This document shows, in pieces, positions 43,905 to 53,400 of a DNA stretch of 64,000 bases. This DNA comes from Verrucomicrobiota bacterium. GTDB taxonomy: Bacteria; Verrucomicrobiota; Verrucomicrobiia; CAIQCK01. Each line of letters begins with the position of its first letter. The stretch's first letter is position 1. Where the stretch lies: NCBI GenBank assembly GCA_026397915.1, contig JAPLTX010000012.1, positions 1-64,000 on the forward strand, in the 5' to 3' direction. The notes under the pieces were generated by a model, which saw only the letters and a program-made list of their open reading frames with translations, had not been told where the DNA came from and did not search any database. Position numbers and translations under genes: made by a program.

Positions 43905-44009
43905 CGGGTGACCATTGTATCTAAACGAACAATGGCGGGCCAGCGTAGAACGGAGCCGCGCGCCAACCAAGACAAAAATCCCGGCGCGCGATATTACCTT
44001 TGACGCACG
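43884..44009 (-). repeat. duplicated leader block, copy 2 (upstream of the autotransporter)
   Basis: 126 bp, homologous to 36976-37101 at about 80% identity with two one-base gaps. It contains the autotransporter start (ATGAAGACATCAAACAGGAG), GGTCACC just before it, and the TTGGTT-N17-TACGCT candidate promoter. Same orientation as copy 1. Confidence 0.85.
43942..43970 (-). promoter_or_regulatory. candidate promoter of the autotransporter
   Basis: TTGGTT, 17 bases, TACGCT on the minus strand, at the same distance from the start codon as in the Gfo4 leader. Supported by conservation between the two copies rather than by match to the sigma70 consensus. Confidence 0.35.
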
Positions 44010-44069
44010 TCACCTGTTTGGGATTCCGCCGACGCAGCGCAGCGCGCCTCCGTCGCTACGCGACCGGCG

Positions 44070-45032
44070 TCAGGCGAGGCTCTTCAGCATCGCGATCTCT
44101 TTCTTGACCACACCCGCTTGTTGCTCCGGCGGAAAGTGTTTCAAGCACTCGTTCTCCAGACAGAGGTCGGCCTGATAGCCCGCCTTGCGCAGGATCGCCA
44201 CGACGCGCTTGTAGTCAATGTCGCCGTCGTAGATCGGCGCGGAGTATTTGGCGTATTCCCAGCCGATGGTGCGGCGGACGTTCCGCTGGTCCTCCGGGTA
44301 GCGGACGCTTTTGCAATGCGTGTGGACGACACGCGGCGCAAACTTCTCGATGATGCCGTAGAGCGATTCCAGCGGATGGCCGAACCAGTAGAGGTTCAGC
44401 GAATCGAGCGTGAGGCCGAGCTGCGACGATCCGACGCCGTCGAAGAGTTTATCGAGCACGGTGGGGTCGTTGGTGAACCGGCCGTGGTTCTCAATGCCGT
44501 AGCGGACCGGCTTGCCCTCGGCGATTTCGCAGATGGCTTTACAAGCTTTGATGGCGACCGGCAGGAACTGGTCTATCGGCGTCTTGCGCGGCACCACATC
44601 AATGCGGATGACCTTGACCTTGAGCTCCTGCGCGGCCGGCACGAGCTTGCGCATCCAAGCAATCTCCTCGTCCAGCTTGTCATCGAACTTGTTGTGCATG
44701 CAGAACGCCGTGATCGTCGCGCGGTTGGCGGCGAGATCAGCGGCGAGCATCTTGATGCCGTCGGCGTCGGCGAGACTGTATTTCTTGTCGGGATGGAAGA
44801 GGCTGGGGCAGGCCAGCTCCGGGGTGATGTCCACCTCCAAACAGGAAACACCCAGTTCTTTCATGGCAGCCCAGCAGTTGGGCTTACCGGCGGTCTTGAG
44901 CAGAACATCGCGACAGGCGACCGCGAGGCGACGGCGTTTCTCCGCGCCGTGACAGAGGCTGCTCGCGGCCAGCGCGAGGCCGGCGGTGGTATGAAGGAAA
45001 TGACGACGTGAAATAGGGCGATTCGTGTTCAT
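44070..45032 (-). CDS. Tat-exported sugar phosphate isomerase/epimerase-like TIM barrel
   Basis: 320 residues from the ATG giving MNTNRPISRRHF, with GAGAAA 9 bases before it; the track ATG is 5 codons upstream. Tat signal SRRHFLHTTAGLALAASSLC. The AP-endonuclease-2 barrel family shows LGVSCLEVDITPELA, TITAFCMHNKFD, RIDVVPRKTP, YGIENHGRFTND (Glu/His metal site), LTLDSLNLYWFG, VVHTHCKS and DGDIDYKRVVAILRKAGYQ. Members isomerise or epimerise sugars using a divalent metal. Together with the Gfo/DUF1080 proteins it suggests a periplasmic ketosugar pathway. It is not in the same operon. Confidence 0.85.
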   Translation of the reverse strand: MNTNRPISRRHFLHTTAGLALAASSLCHGAEKRRRLAVACRDVLLKTAGKPNCWAAMKELGVSCLEVDITPELACPSLFHPDKKYSLADADGIKMLAADLAANRATITAFCMHNKFDDKLDEEIAWMRKLVPAAQELKVKVIRIDVVPRKTPIDQFLPVAIKACKAICEIAEGKPVRYGIENHGRFTNDPTVLDKLFDGVGSSQLGLTLDSLNLYWFGHPLESLYGIIEKFAPRVVHTHCKSVRYPEDQRNVRRTIGWEYAKYSAPIYDGDIDYKRVVAILRKAGYQADLCLENECLKHFPPEQQAGVVKKEIAMLKSLA

Positions 45033-45179
45033 GGCAAGATTTCTCATTCTTATGGTTTGAGTGACGCGCGCATCCTATGCCGGTCGGCGTCCGCGGCGCT
45101 ACACGAAAGCCTACGCCCACTGGTATTTTCCCGACGCGGGCAACGAGCGCTCCTTGCTTGTCGCCAAAAAACCGGTATC

Positions 45180-45494
45180 ATGGCGCCGATGAGTGGCATC
45201 AACTGCATGGCTGTGTTGAAGGCGCTGGGCGAACCGACGCGAATGCGCATCGTCCGGCTGCTGTTGAAACAACCGCTTGGCGTGAACGACATCTCCGAAC
45301 GCCTCGGCGTCTCGCAATACAACACCTCCAAGCATTTGCGCATCCTGCGCGAGGCCGGCCTGCTGCAGACCGAGAAACAAGGCAAGCTCCGGCTTTACGG
45401 GCTCGCCGTCGAACTTGCCAGTCGACTGGCAGCAAATAAGAACGTGCTCGAACTCGATTGCTGCACGTTTCGGTTCGACAAGTTGCCAAAGTGA
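45180..45494 (+). CDS. ArsR/SmtB-family winged-helix repressor
   Basis: 104 residues from the ATG giving MAPMSGINCMAVLKALGEPTR; the track start 41 codons upstream reads the intergenic region. ArsR fold: LGEPTRMRIVRLLLKQP, LGVNDISERLGVSQYNTSKHL (recognition helix), ILREAGLLQTEKQGKLRLY (wing). The C-terminal tail ends in ELDCCTFRF; the Cys pair could be a metal(loid)-sensing site. ArsR proteins repress operons for metals or metalloids and release on ligand binding. Divergent from the sugar isomerase, with a 73-bp gap to the CobW gene. Confidence 0.88.
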   Translation: MAPMSGINCMAVLKALGEPTRMRIVRLLLKQPLGVNDISERLGVSQYNTSKHLRILREAGLLQTEKQGKLRLYGLAVELASRLAANKNVLELDCCTFRFDKLPK

Positions 45495-45532
45495 TTCTCT
45501 GCGAAGTTTTCTCTTGCCTCGCACCGCTGATA

Positions 45533-45550
45533 TATGCCAGTTAAGGCATA
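45533..45550. promoter_or_regulatory. perfect 6-6-6 palindrome, candidate ArsR operator
   Basis: TATGCC-AGTTAA-GGCATA, about 38 bases downstream of the arsR stop and 20 before the CobW start. Perfect arms and position suggest a repressor site controlling the GTPase-aquaporin pair. Untested. Confidence 0.4.
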
Positions 45551-45569
45551 CGTTTAAGACAAGCACTGC

Positions 45570-46718
45570 ATGAAACCATCCGCCCCTTCCGGCGCCAGCC
45601 AATCCAAAGCCCGTTACATCATGATCGGTGGCTTCCTCGGCGCCGGCAAGACCACCGCCGTTGGCAAGCTCGCGCGGCAGCTCACCGACCGCGGCTTGCG
45701 CGTCGGCCTCATCACCAACGACCAGGGCCGCGAACTGGTGGACACGCTGACGTTGCGCGCGCAGGGTTTCGACACGGCGGAAATCCTCGGCGGCTGCTTC
45801 TGCTGCCGGTTCAACTCGCTCGTCGAGGCGTCGCAGAAACTCTCGGTCAAGACGCGGCCGGACGTGTTCATCGCCGAACCGGTGGGCAGTTGCACTGACC
45901 TCGTGGCCACCGTTACCTATCCGCTGCGGCGGCTCTACGGCAATGATTTCGTCGTCGCGCCCGTCAGCGTGATGGTGGACCCGGTCCGTGCCGCGCGCGT
46001 GCTCGGTGTTGAAAAGGGCGGCGGTTTCTCCGAGAAGGTCGCCTACATCTACGCCAAGCAGCTTGAGGAAGCCGACCTGATCGTCATCAACAAGTGCGAC
46101 CTCCTCGACTCGGCGCGACTGAAGGTGTTGCGCGAGGCGCTGGCCAAGAAGTTTCCGCGCACCGACATCCTCACAGTTTCGTCGCGCACTGGCATGAATC
46201 TCGACGCGTGGTTCGCGCGGCTCGCGAGCGAGACCCAGACCGCGCGGCGGGCGATGGAAGTGGACTACGACCTCTACGCCGACGGTGAGGCACTGATGGG
46301 CTGGCTCAACTGCACCGTCCAGTTCGCCGCCGCGCAGTTGTTCGACGCCGACAGTCTCCTGCAGCAGTTCGCGGGCGAAATTCAGAAACGGCTGCAAGCG
46401 CAGCAAGCGGAGATCGCGCACCTGAAGATGACCTTCAGCGCCGACGGCGGTTCCGACCACGTGGCAGTGGCAAACCTGGTGCGCAACGATTTCGTGCCGG
46501 AGCTGTCGCTGAAACTGGGCGAGCCGGTCAAGGGCGGCGAGCTGATCCTCAATCTGCGCGCCGAGGCATCGCCGGACGTGCTCGCCGCAACGGTCAAGGA
46601 ATCGGTGCCGGCGGTGGCCGCGAGGTTCCCAACGCTGCAAGCGAAGCTGGATCATCTGGAACATTTCCGACCCGGCCGGCCGAACCCGACGCACCGCGAC
46701 AAGGAAGCCGTCGCTTGA
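45570..46718 (+). CDS. CobW/COG0523-family GTPase metal chaperone
   Basis: 382 residues. G3E GTPase features: Walker A IGGFLGAGKTT (about 20-29), the COG0523 metal site GGCFCC (CxCC, about 75-80), VFIAEPVGS switch, and NKCDLLD base-recognition. The C-terminal part (LRAEASPDVLAATVKESVP) is a CobW_C-like ending in a His/Asp-bearing tail (THRDKEAVA). Such proteins deliver or insert Zn, Co or Ni. Sits between a possible operator and the aquaglyceroporin, whose TTG start overlaps its stop (TTGA), so the two are coupled. Probably metal-regulated through the ArsR protein upstream. Confidence 0.88.
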   Translation: MKPSAPSGASQSKARYIMIGGFLGAGKTTAVGKLARQLTDRGLRVGLITNDQGRELVDTLTLRAQGFDTAEILGGCFCCRFNSLVEASQKLSVKTRPDVFIAEPVGSCTDLVATVTYPLRRLYGNDFVVAPVSVMVDPVRAARVLGVEKGGGFSEKVAYIYAKQLEEADLIVINKCDLLDSARLKVLREALAKKFPRTDILTVSSRTGMNLDAWFARLASETQTARRAMEVDYDLYADGEALMGWLNCTVQFAAAQLFDADSLLQQFAGEIQKRLQAQQAEIAHLKMTFSADGGSDHVAVANLVRNDFVPELSLKLGEPVKGGELILNLRAEASPDVLAATVKESVPAVAARFPTLQAKLDHLEHFRPGRPNPTHRDKEAVA

Positions 46719-47524
46719 GCAAGCTTCCGAAGTGGTGGACGGGAGAGTTTTTCGGCACGTTCCTGCTCGTGTTCTTCGGCTGCGGCAGCGTCTGCGCCGC
46801 GGTGACGACCGGCACGCCGGTCGGCGTGGCTCAAGTCGCCATCGTGTGGGGTCTCGGTATCGCGACTGCCATCTACCTGACGGGCGCATTGAGCGGCGCT
46901 CACCTGAATCCTGCGGTGACGGTGAGCATGGCGGTGTGGTCGGACTTCCCAAAGGCGCGCGTGCTGCCCTACATCGTCACGCAGATGCTCGGCGCATTCG
47001 TGGCATCGGCGGTTCTCTACTTCGTCTTCGGCGATGCGTTGCGCGCCTATGAGCAAACGAACAAGATCGTGCGCGGCGCGCCGGGCAGCGAAGCGAGCGC
47101 GATGGCATTCGGCGAGTTCTTCCCATCGCCCGCCGGCAAACCGCTCACCGCCGAAGCGCGGGCGCGCATGAGCGCGCCGGCAGCGTTTGGCGCGGAGGTC
47201 ATCGGCACGGCGGTGCTGCTGCTGGTTATCTTCTGCGTCACGGACGAGCGCAATAAAGCGCGCCCCCAAATCCTCACCGCAGCGGCCATCGGTCTGACGG
47301 TGACATTGCTGATCTCGTTGCTGGGGACGTTGACGATGGCATGTTTCAACCCGGCGCGTGATTTTGCGCCGCGTGTGTTCTCGTCGCTGGCGGGATGGGG
47401 CGGCGTGCCGTTCCAGACCAACGGCCACGGCTGGTTCACAGTTTACATCGTTGCGCCCGTGCTTGGCGGATTGCTCGGCGGCGGCATTTATCGCGCCTTT
47501 TTCAAGCGCGCTTACGGCAATTGA
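46715..47524 (+). CDS. MIP-family aquaglyceroporin
   Basis: 269 residues, start TTG overlapping the previous TGA. Six TM helices and two half-helix NPA boxes: GAHLNPAVTVSMAV and CFNPARDFAPRVFSS; the second with a following Asp and Arg is the GlpF signature. Its place after ArsR and a CobW GTPase recalls aquaglyceroporins (AqpS) in ars operons, which conduct As(III). Metalloid export is therefore plausible, but glycerol uptake remains possible. The stop is 61 bases before the kinase start. Confidence 0.88.
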   Translation: MSKLPKWWTGEFFGTFLLVFFGCGSVCAAVTTGTPVGVAQVAIVWGLGIATAIYLTGALSGAHLNPAVTVSMAVWSDFPKARVLPYIVTQMLGAFVASAVLYFVFGDALRAYEQTNKIVRGAPGSEASAMAFGEFFPSPAGKPLTAEARARMSAPAAFGAEVIGTAVLLLVIFCVTDERNKARPQILTAAAIGLTVTLLISLLGTLTMACFNPARDFAPRVFSSLAGWGGVPFQTNGHGWFTVYIVAPVLGGLLGGGIYRAFFKRAYGN

Positions 47525-47585
47525 AGAACTCCGGCAGGTCGTCGCCGGGGAAAATGTGTCGTGAATTGAGGGGCACTTCTCTACA

Positions 47586-50318
47586 GTGTCGGTTCCAGCG
47601 GGAACTGATCGCGTGACATCGCTCGAAGGACAACAATTTCATGATTACGAAGTGCTGACCTTGCTCGGACGGGGAAGCGTGGGCGCTGTCTATAAGGCGC
47701 ACCAGGTTTCGCTGGACCGGCCGGTGTCGTTGAAGGTGTTGTTGCCGGGGCTGTCGCGGGACCGCGAGTTCATCGCACGGTTCAAGCAGGAAGCCATTGC
47801 CGCGGCGAAACTCAATCACCCCAATCTCGTGCAGATGTATTCCGCCGGCGAATGTGACGGCGCGTTTTATCTTTCGATGGAGTTTATCGAGGGCGACTCG
47901 TTGCAAAAGCGGCTCGAACGCGCGGGCCGGCTGGACGTGGAGCAATCGCTGGCAACTTGCTACTACCTGGCCCACGCGCTCAACCACGCGTGGCAGCGTG
48001 GCTCGTTGATTCACCGCGCGATCAAGCCGAGCAACATCTACCTCTCGCAACACGGCGAGGTGAAGCTGGGCGACCTCGGCGTGGCGAGGCCGGCTGGAGC
48101 CGCGCTCATCGGGGGCAGCGGCAAGCCGTTTTACGCCAGCCCGGAACAAGCCCGCGGTGAAACAAACCTCGATCTGCGCTCCGACATCTACAGTCTGGGT
48201 TGTGTGCTCTATCACATGCTCGCCGGCCAGCCGCCTTATGACGGGGCGACGGCGAAGGCCGTGATGTTCAAACACCTCAACGATCCGCCGCCAACGATCA
48301 CGAAAACATGGCCGCAATGCCCGGCGCAGGTGGCGCTGCTCCTGAACAAAATGCTGGCGAAGGAACCGGCCGCGCGGCACCAGGACTACGCGGAGTTGAT
48401 CACCGACCTCGTGCGCATCAGCGAACAGTTGGGCATGGCCGCGGCCGGCTCGGCGCAGCTTGTGGCACCGAAAACATCGCCGCCCATGAAGCCCGCCACG
48501 GCGCGGGTCGCCGTCGGCGCGCCCAGGCAATCATCGTCGGCCGTTTTCATGGTGGCCGGCGTCGTTGTCATCGCGGCGGCTGTCGCGATGATCTGGGCGC
48601 CGTGGAAAGATCGTGGAGCGCCGGGCGTGAAGCGTGAAGCGTCGAGAATGGAACCTCTGCGGAAAACCGGCAGCGAAAACGCGAAGGCGCGAAGTGAAGT
48701 TCCCAAGGTCGAGACGGAACCGCCGAAGCCGGCACTACCGCCCGCTCCCGCATCACCAATCACCCGTCACCCATTACCAGCCACCGCCGCTCCCGTTGCC
48801 GACGCGTGGACCGCTTCGGTCGCCTCGCTCGCGCCGGAGGAACAAGTGCAGCGCGTGGTCGCGAGGTTGCAGGAACTGAATCCCGGCTACGACGGCGAGG
48901 AGCGGCACAAAATCTCCGGCGGCCGCGTGACGGAACTGACGCTCTCTTCCGAAGCGATCAAGGACCTCTCGCCCATCCGCGCGCTGGCCAACTTGCAAAC
49001 CCTCTATTGCGGCGGCTCGCGGACCAAGGGCGCGCTCAGCGACCTGTCGCCGTTGCGCGGCATGGCGCTGACAAAGCTGTCGTGTATCAACACCCAAGTG
49101 GCGGACCTCTCACCATTGCGCGGCATGCCGCTGGAGTTTTTGAGCATCGTTGGCAGTCCCGTGAGCGATCTCCAGCCGCTGGCCGGCGCGCCGCTAACGC
49201 GGGTGTTTCTCGCCGGCACACAGATAAGCACGCTGTCGCCACTGCGCGGCATGGCGCTGACCGAGTTCCACGCGGAAAGCACCCAGATCGCCGACCTCTC
49301 GCCCCTGCAAGGCATGCCCCTCTCGCGGTTGGGGCTGCGCCAGACGCCGGTGGCCGACCTGACGCCCGTCCAGGACGCGCCGCTGACCTCTCTGGACATC
49401 GCCGGCACGGCCGTCAAAGACCTTTCGCCGCTGGCCAAGATGCCGTTGCGTTACCTGACCTGCGACGTTGCCGCCGCCGGGAACAAACTCGCCGTGCAGA
49501 CGCTGATGGCCATCTCCACGTTGCAAAAGGTCAACGGCAAGCCCGTCAACGATTTCATCCAAGCCGTGAACGCCGCGGCGGCCGCAGCGGCTTCGGCGCC
49601 CCGGCCGGAGCCAGCCGCGGGAGCCGCGCCGGAAAAATCTGCCGATCCCTTCGTGCTCGCCGTCGCCGCGTTGCCCGCCGAAAAACAGCTCGCCGCCGTC
49701 ATCGCCAAACTGCGCGAACTCAATCCTTACTTCGACGGCCGCGAGCAACACCGCATCGCCGGCGGCGTGGTAACGGACCTGAACATCTCCACGGCGGCCA
49801 TCACCGACCTCTCCCCCGTCCGCGCGCTGGCCAAGCTCCAGCGGTTGACCCTCGCCCCGTGGACCGGCCCGGCGCGCGGCACGTTGGCGGACCTCTCGCC
49901 GCTGAAGGGGCTGCAACTCTACGGCCTGTCGTGCCACAACACCCAGGTGGCCGACCTTTCGCCCCTGCGCGACATGCCGCTGACGCTGTTGACGTGCGAC
50001 AGCACCGCCGTGAGCGACCTCGCACCGTTGAAAGGCATGCGGCTCACCGTCTTCGGTTGCAGCAACACCGCCGTGGGCGACCTCGCCCCGCTGGACGGCA
50101 TGCCCCTGACCGTCCTCTGGTGCAACAACACCAAGGTCACCGACCTCTCCCCGTTGAAAGGCATGCCCCTGAAGGAACTCCGTTGCGACTTCGACAAGGA
50201 GCGCGACGCCCTCATCCTCGACGGCATCGCCACGCTGGAGAAAATCAACGACATCCCCGCCGCCTCCTTCTGGACCAAGGTCGGCCCCATCGTCCTCAAG
50301 TCCGGCGGCAGACGATGA
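47586..50318 (+). CDS. Ser/Thr kinase-like protein with duplicated LRR module; HRD Asp missing
   Basis: 910 residues, GTG start. Kinase domain about 20-285: GRGSVGAVYKA glycine loop, catalytic Lys in VSLKVL, the alphaC Glu in FKQEAIAA, LIHRAIKPSNIYL (usually HRDxKPxN; the catalytic Asp is Ala), KLGDLGVARP (Asp of DFG kept), FYASPEQARG. So probably a pseudokinase. TM helix about 318-338, a Pro/Ala linker, then two copies of a sensor-like module (about 385-635 and 660-905): LPAEKQLAAVIAKLRELNP plus LRRs of the type LSPLRGMPLTxLxC. The LRRs would be outside the cytoplasm. Function: receptor or scaffold. Confidence 0.9.
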   Translation: MSVPAGTDRVTSLEGQQFHDYEVLTLLGRGSVGAVYKAHQVSLDRPVSLKVLLPGLSRDREFIARFKQEAIAAAKLNHPNLVQMYSAGECDGAFYLSMEFIEGDSLQKRLERAGRLDVEQSLATCYYLAHALNHAWQRGSLIHRAIKPSNIYLSQHGEVKLGDLGVARPAGAALIGGSGKPFYASPEQARGETNLDLRSDIYSLGCVLYHMLAGQPPYDGATAKAVMFKHLNDPPPTITKTWPQCPAQVALLLNKMLAKEPAARHQDYAELITDLVRISEQLGMAAAGSAQLVAPKTSPPMKPATARVAVGAPRQSSSAVFMVAGVVVIAAAVAMIWAPWKDRGAPGVKREASRMEPLRKTGSENAKARSEVPKVETEPPKPALPPAPASPITRHPLPATAAPVADAWTASVASLAPEEQVQRVVARLQELNPGYDGEERHKISGGRVTELTLSSEAIKDLSPIRALANLQTLYCGGSRTKGALSDLSPLRGMALTKLSCINTQVADLSPLRGMPLEFLSIVGSPVSDLQPLAGAPLTRVFLAGTQISTLSPLRGMALTEFHAESTQIADLSPLQGMPLSRLGLRQTPVADLTPVQDAPLTSLDIAGTAVKDLSPLAKMPLRYLTCDVAAAGNKLAVQTLMAISTLQKVNGKPVNDFIQAVNAAAAAAASAPRPEPAAGAAPEKSADPFVLAVAALPAEKQLAAVIAKLRELNPYFDGREQHRIAGGVVTDLNISTAAITDLSPVRALAKLQRLTLAPWTGPARGTLADLSPLKGLQLYGLSCHNTQVADLSPLRDMPLTLLTCDSTAVSDLAPLKGMRLTVFGCSNTAVGDLAPLDGMPLTVLWCNNTKVTDLSPLKGMPLKELRCDFDKERDALILDGIATLEKINDIPAASFWTKVGPIVLKSGGRR

Positions 50319-50412
50319 GCCGCTCCGAACTATCGCCTGATCGCGATTAAGCGGCAAGTATCAGCAAGCTGATGCGAGTTGGAAGTTGGAAAATGGAAGA
50401 TAGGGAACACTG

Positions 50413-53400
50413 TCAGCTTTTCCCCGCCCCCTCCACAATCGCAATTTCCTCCGCCGTGAGTCCGTAAAGCTGATACACGAGCGCGTCAATCTGCCGATCC
50501 AGTGCCGCGCACTTGGCTTCGTAGTAGTTCCGATCTTTGTCTGTCTGCGCCTTCGCCACCGTCGCCTTCGCTTCCAGCATCGTCTCCACAAACTTCACCA
50601 TTTCGTCGCGACACGACCTCTCGGCGCTCTTGGAAAGATCGAGAACTCGTATCGGAACCTGCGCCAAACTGAAAATGGTCACTTGCGGGAACGATGTCTT
50701 GAAGTCTGCAAACATCGTGCGCCAGAAGAAACCAGTGAGGCGCGAGTTGATGATGCCAAGCAGGTAGAGTTCTGTTTCCACACTGTCAGCCCGAGCCGTA
50801 AAAATATTGCCCGTCACCGCGAGCGGCGTCCTCAGAATGCTCGCCGTCGGTTCTTCACAAATCTGACGGACAACAAGTTTATGCGGCGCGAAATGCACTT
50901 CCTTATCCCAACAGCCGCCTGCGGTATTTGGACGCTTGAACAGAACAAACTCGGACGGGCGCTCGGTGTGATAGCGATGCACGTCGCTTCCGGCAACAAT
51001 GGGGACGTGTTGTGCGGTTTTCTTTGTCTTTGCGAAATACTTTTCCCGGTCGCCAGTAATCAAGCCTCTATTGATAATTGCGACCTTCTCAAGTGGTGCG
51101 AAGTCTTTGGTTAAACGTGAAATTAGGGAGGCATTCACCTCATTGACTAAAATGTTCCACACTCGGCCCGGTAATTCCGAGAAGGTTGACTGTCGAGTTC
51201 GCGTGTTGAATGCAGGATTCGCGGCGAATGCTTCATCAAGTTCGGCCGTTGTCTGCACCTGATTTGCCTGTCTAGTTTCTCTCCTATACTCACTCCGCAA
51301 GACCAATACGGAAGTGTGGACATCCGCATCAGCAAAGACCCGGCCACGAGCCACAGCGATTTGCTGGATGACACACCTATCCATCAGCCAGCCGCGTAGG
51401 GTCTCAGCATATACGTTATTCAAAATCGTTGTCGGGATGATGTAGCTGAGATACCCGCCATCCTTGAGTAGCGCAACGGCGCGCTGAAGGAACAGGTGGA
51501 AGAGATCAATCTTGAACTCAGCCGCAACGAAATGGTTTCGCAGGTAGGCGAGCACTTCATTGCTCGTGTTGTGCGGTTGCAGCATTCGATAGGGCGGATT
51601 GCCAACAATTGCGTCGAAGCCGCGAGTTTGTATTGGTTCGCCAGGATGAACGCGCCGTCCTCCTTCACGCATGAAAGTGCGGCCAACCTCGTAAGCTGGT
51701 TCGGCTTCGCGGACCATCCCTTGCGTGTCCTTCGCCGCAAAGATATGCGGAAAGGCATCCCCGAAGTTCATTGGGTTGAGCTTGCGCTCTTCGTCGTTGG
51801 CGAAAAGCTGGCCTTCGGAAATATCCCTGCCAATGAGCGAGTTACCACAGACGATGTTCTTGCTGAGATCGGGCAGCAGTCGTTTCATCTGCGTGACATG
51901 CTCGAAGTCCATCAGGTATTGGTGGGCGCTGACGGTGGTTTCGTCCTTCAGGAGCTTCAGGTAGAGCGAGAGCTGGCAGACCTCGACGGCCTGCGCGTCA
52001 ATGTCCACGCCGTAGATGTTGTTGACGAGGATTTCGCGTTTCTTGCGGAGCGAGAGGTAGAGATCGCCGTCGCGCTCGACGCAGTCGCCTCGTTTGATGG
52101 CGCGGGCGCGCTCGGTGTCTGAAAGACTGTTATAGTAGCTGCCGTGGTGTTGCAGGAGCAGGTCGAAGACGCCGAGCAGGAAGCTGCCGCTGCCGCAGGC
52201 AATATCGGCAAAGTGCATTTCCGCAATCTGCTCCGGCTTCTTGCTGGCGATGAGTTTGCCGACGGTGTTCTCGACGATGTAGCGGACGATATACTCCGGC
52301 GTGTAATAGACGCCGCCCGCCTTGCGCACCTCCGGCTTCTCCTCTACGCGAACGCGCTTGTCGGTGGCAACAATGACCTTGCCGAGAAAGCGTTCATAGA
52401 TCGAGCCGAGGATGTGGATAGGGATGAAGTTAAAATCGTAGGGTGTCGTGGCCGCCGTTAGCCGTTCGCAGATGCCGCCGAAGATATCCTCGTCCACGCG
52501 GAAGCCGGGCTTGTCGAGAATTGCATGCTCTTTGAAGACGATGCCGTTGTAGATGCCGTCGAGCCGCCGCGAGGCGGCTACGAAGTCTTCCCAAGCCTTG
52601 CCCTTGGCTCCGAATCTCTCCACGAGCCGCTGCGCCTCGATGCCTTTGTCTTCGAGGAAGCGGAGGAAGACAAGCCGGTCGAGTGTGCGCTGGGCGAGTT
52701 CCGTCAGCGACTCGCTGTCGAGGCGCGGGTTCTTGCTCTTGAAGGCTCGCGCCAAGTCGGTGCGGTGTTCGTCAAGTGTCTCCAAGAAATCTTCATCCAC
52801 GGGCTTGGCGGCGGATGGAAACATGCCACGTTTGGCACCTATGCCACGAGGCTTGGGCAGTTCGGCGGCACGCTTCTCCAACGAACCGCCCGCGACAGCT
52901 TCACGGGAGAAGAGCCAGTAGATTTGTTTGAACTTCTCCGGGTTCGCGTAATCGCTGAAGTGATAGGTGGCGACGGCGCGGTTGAGCGCGGTATCCACGT
53001 CGGGCTTGTAGCGGCAATCGAGAACGTGGAACTGCTCGAAGTCGTGAACGACGGCGAGCGGCGTGTTGCTACTCCAACCGTAGCGGATGACTTGGAAATA
53101 AACTTCTTTCGAGGCGAGTTCCACTGACGGTTTCTTGGCCTCGACGTAGAAACGGACGTCAGCTTCGCGGAAATTCGGCTTCAGGTAAAAAGCGTAATCG
53201 GCTCTGCGCGATCCCGCTGCCATGTTCACGCCCCGCTCGACCTTAACTTCTTGCTCGTATGGGTTCGTCTGGAAGTCATGGTTCACGTCCCAACCGAGGG
53301 CAAACCAGAACTTGTCGATGAAATCTTTGCGGACTTCCGCTTCTTGGTAATCGCTTGCGAGGTAACGTCTCTCGTTGGCCTTGAAATCCGCAGCGAGATG

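Noticed and set aside
50319-50412. Gene or RNA in the gap after the kinase-like gene
   Set aside because: 94 bases, no ORF or clear hairpin; the two genes are convergent.
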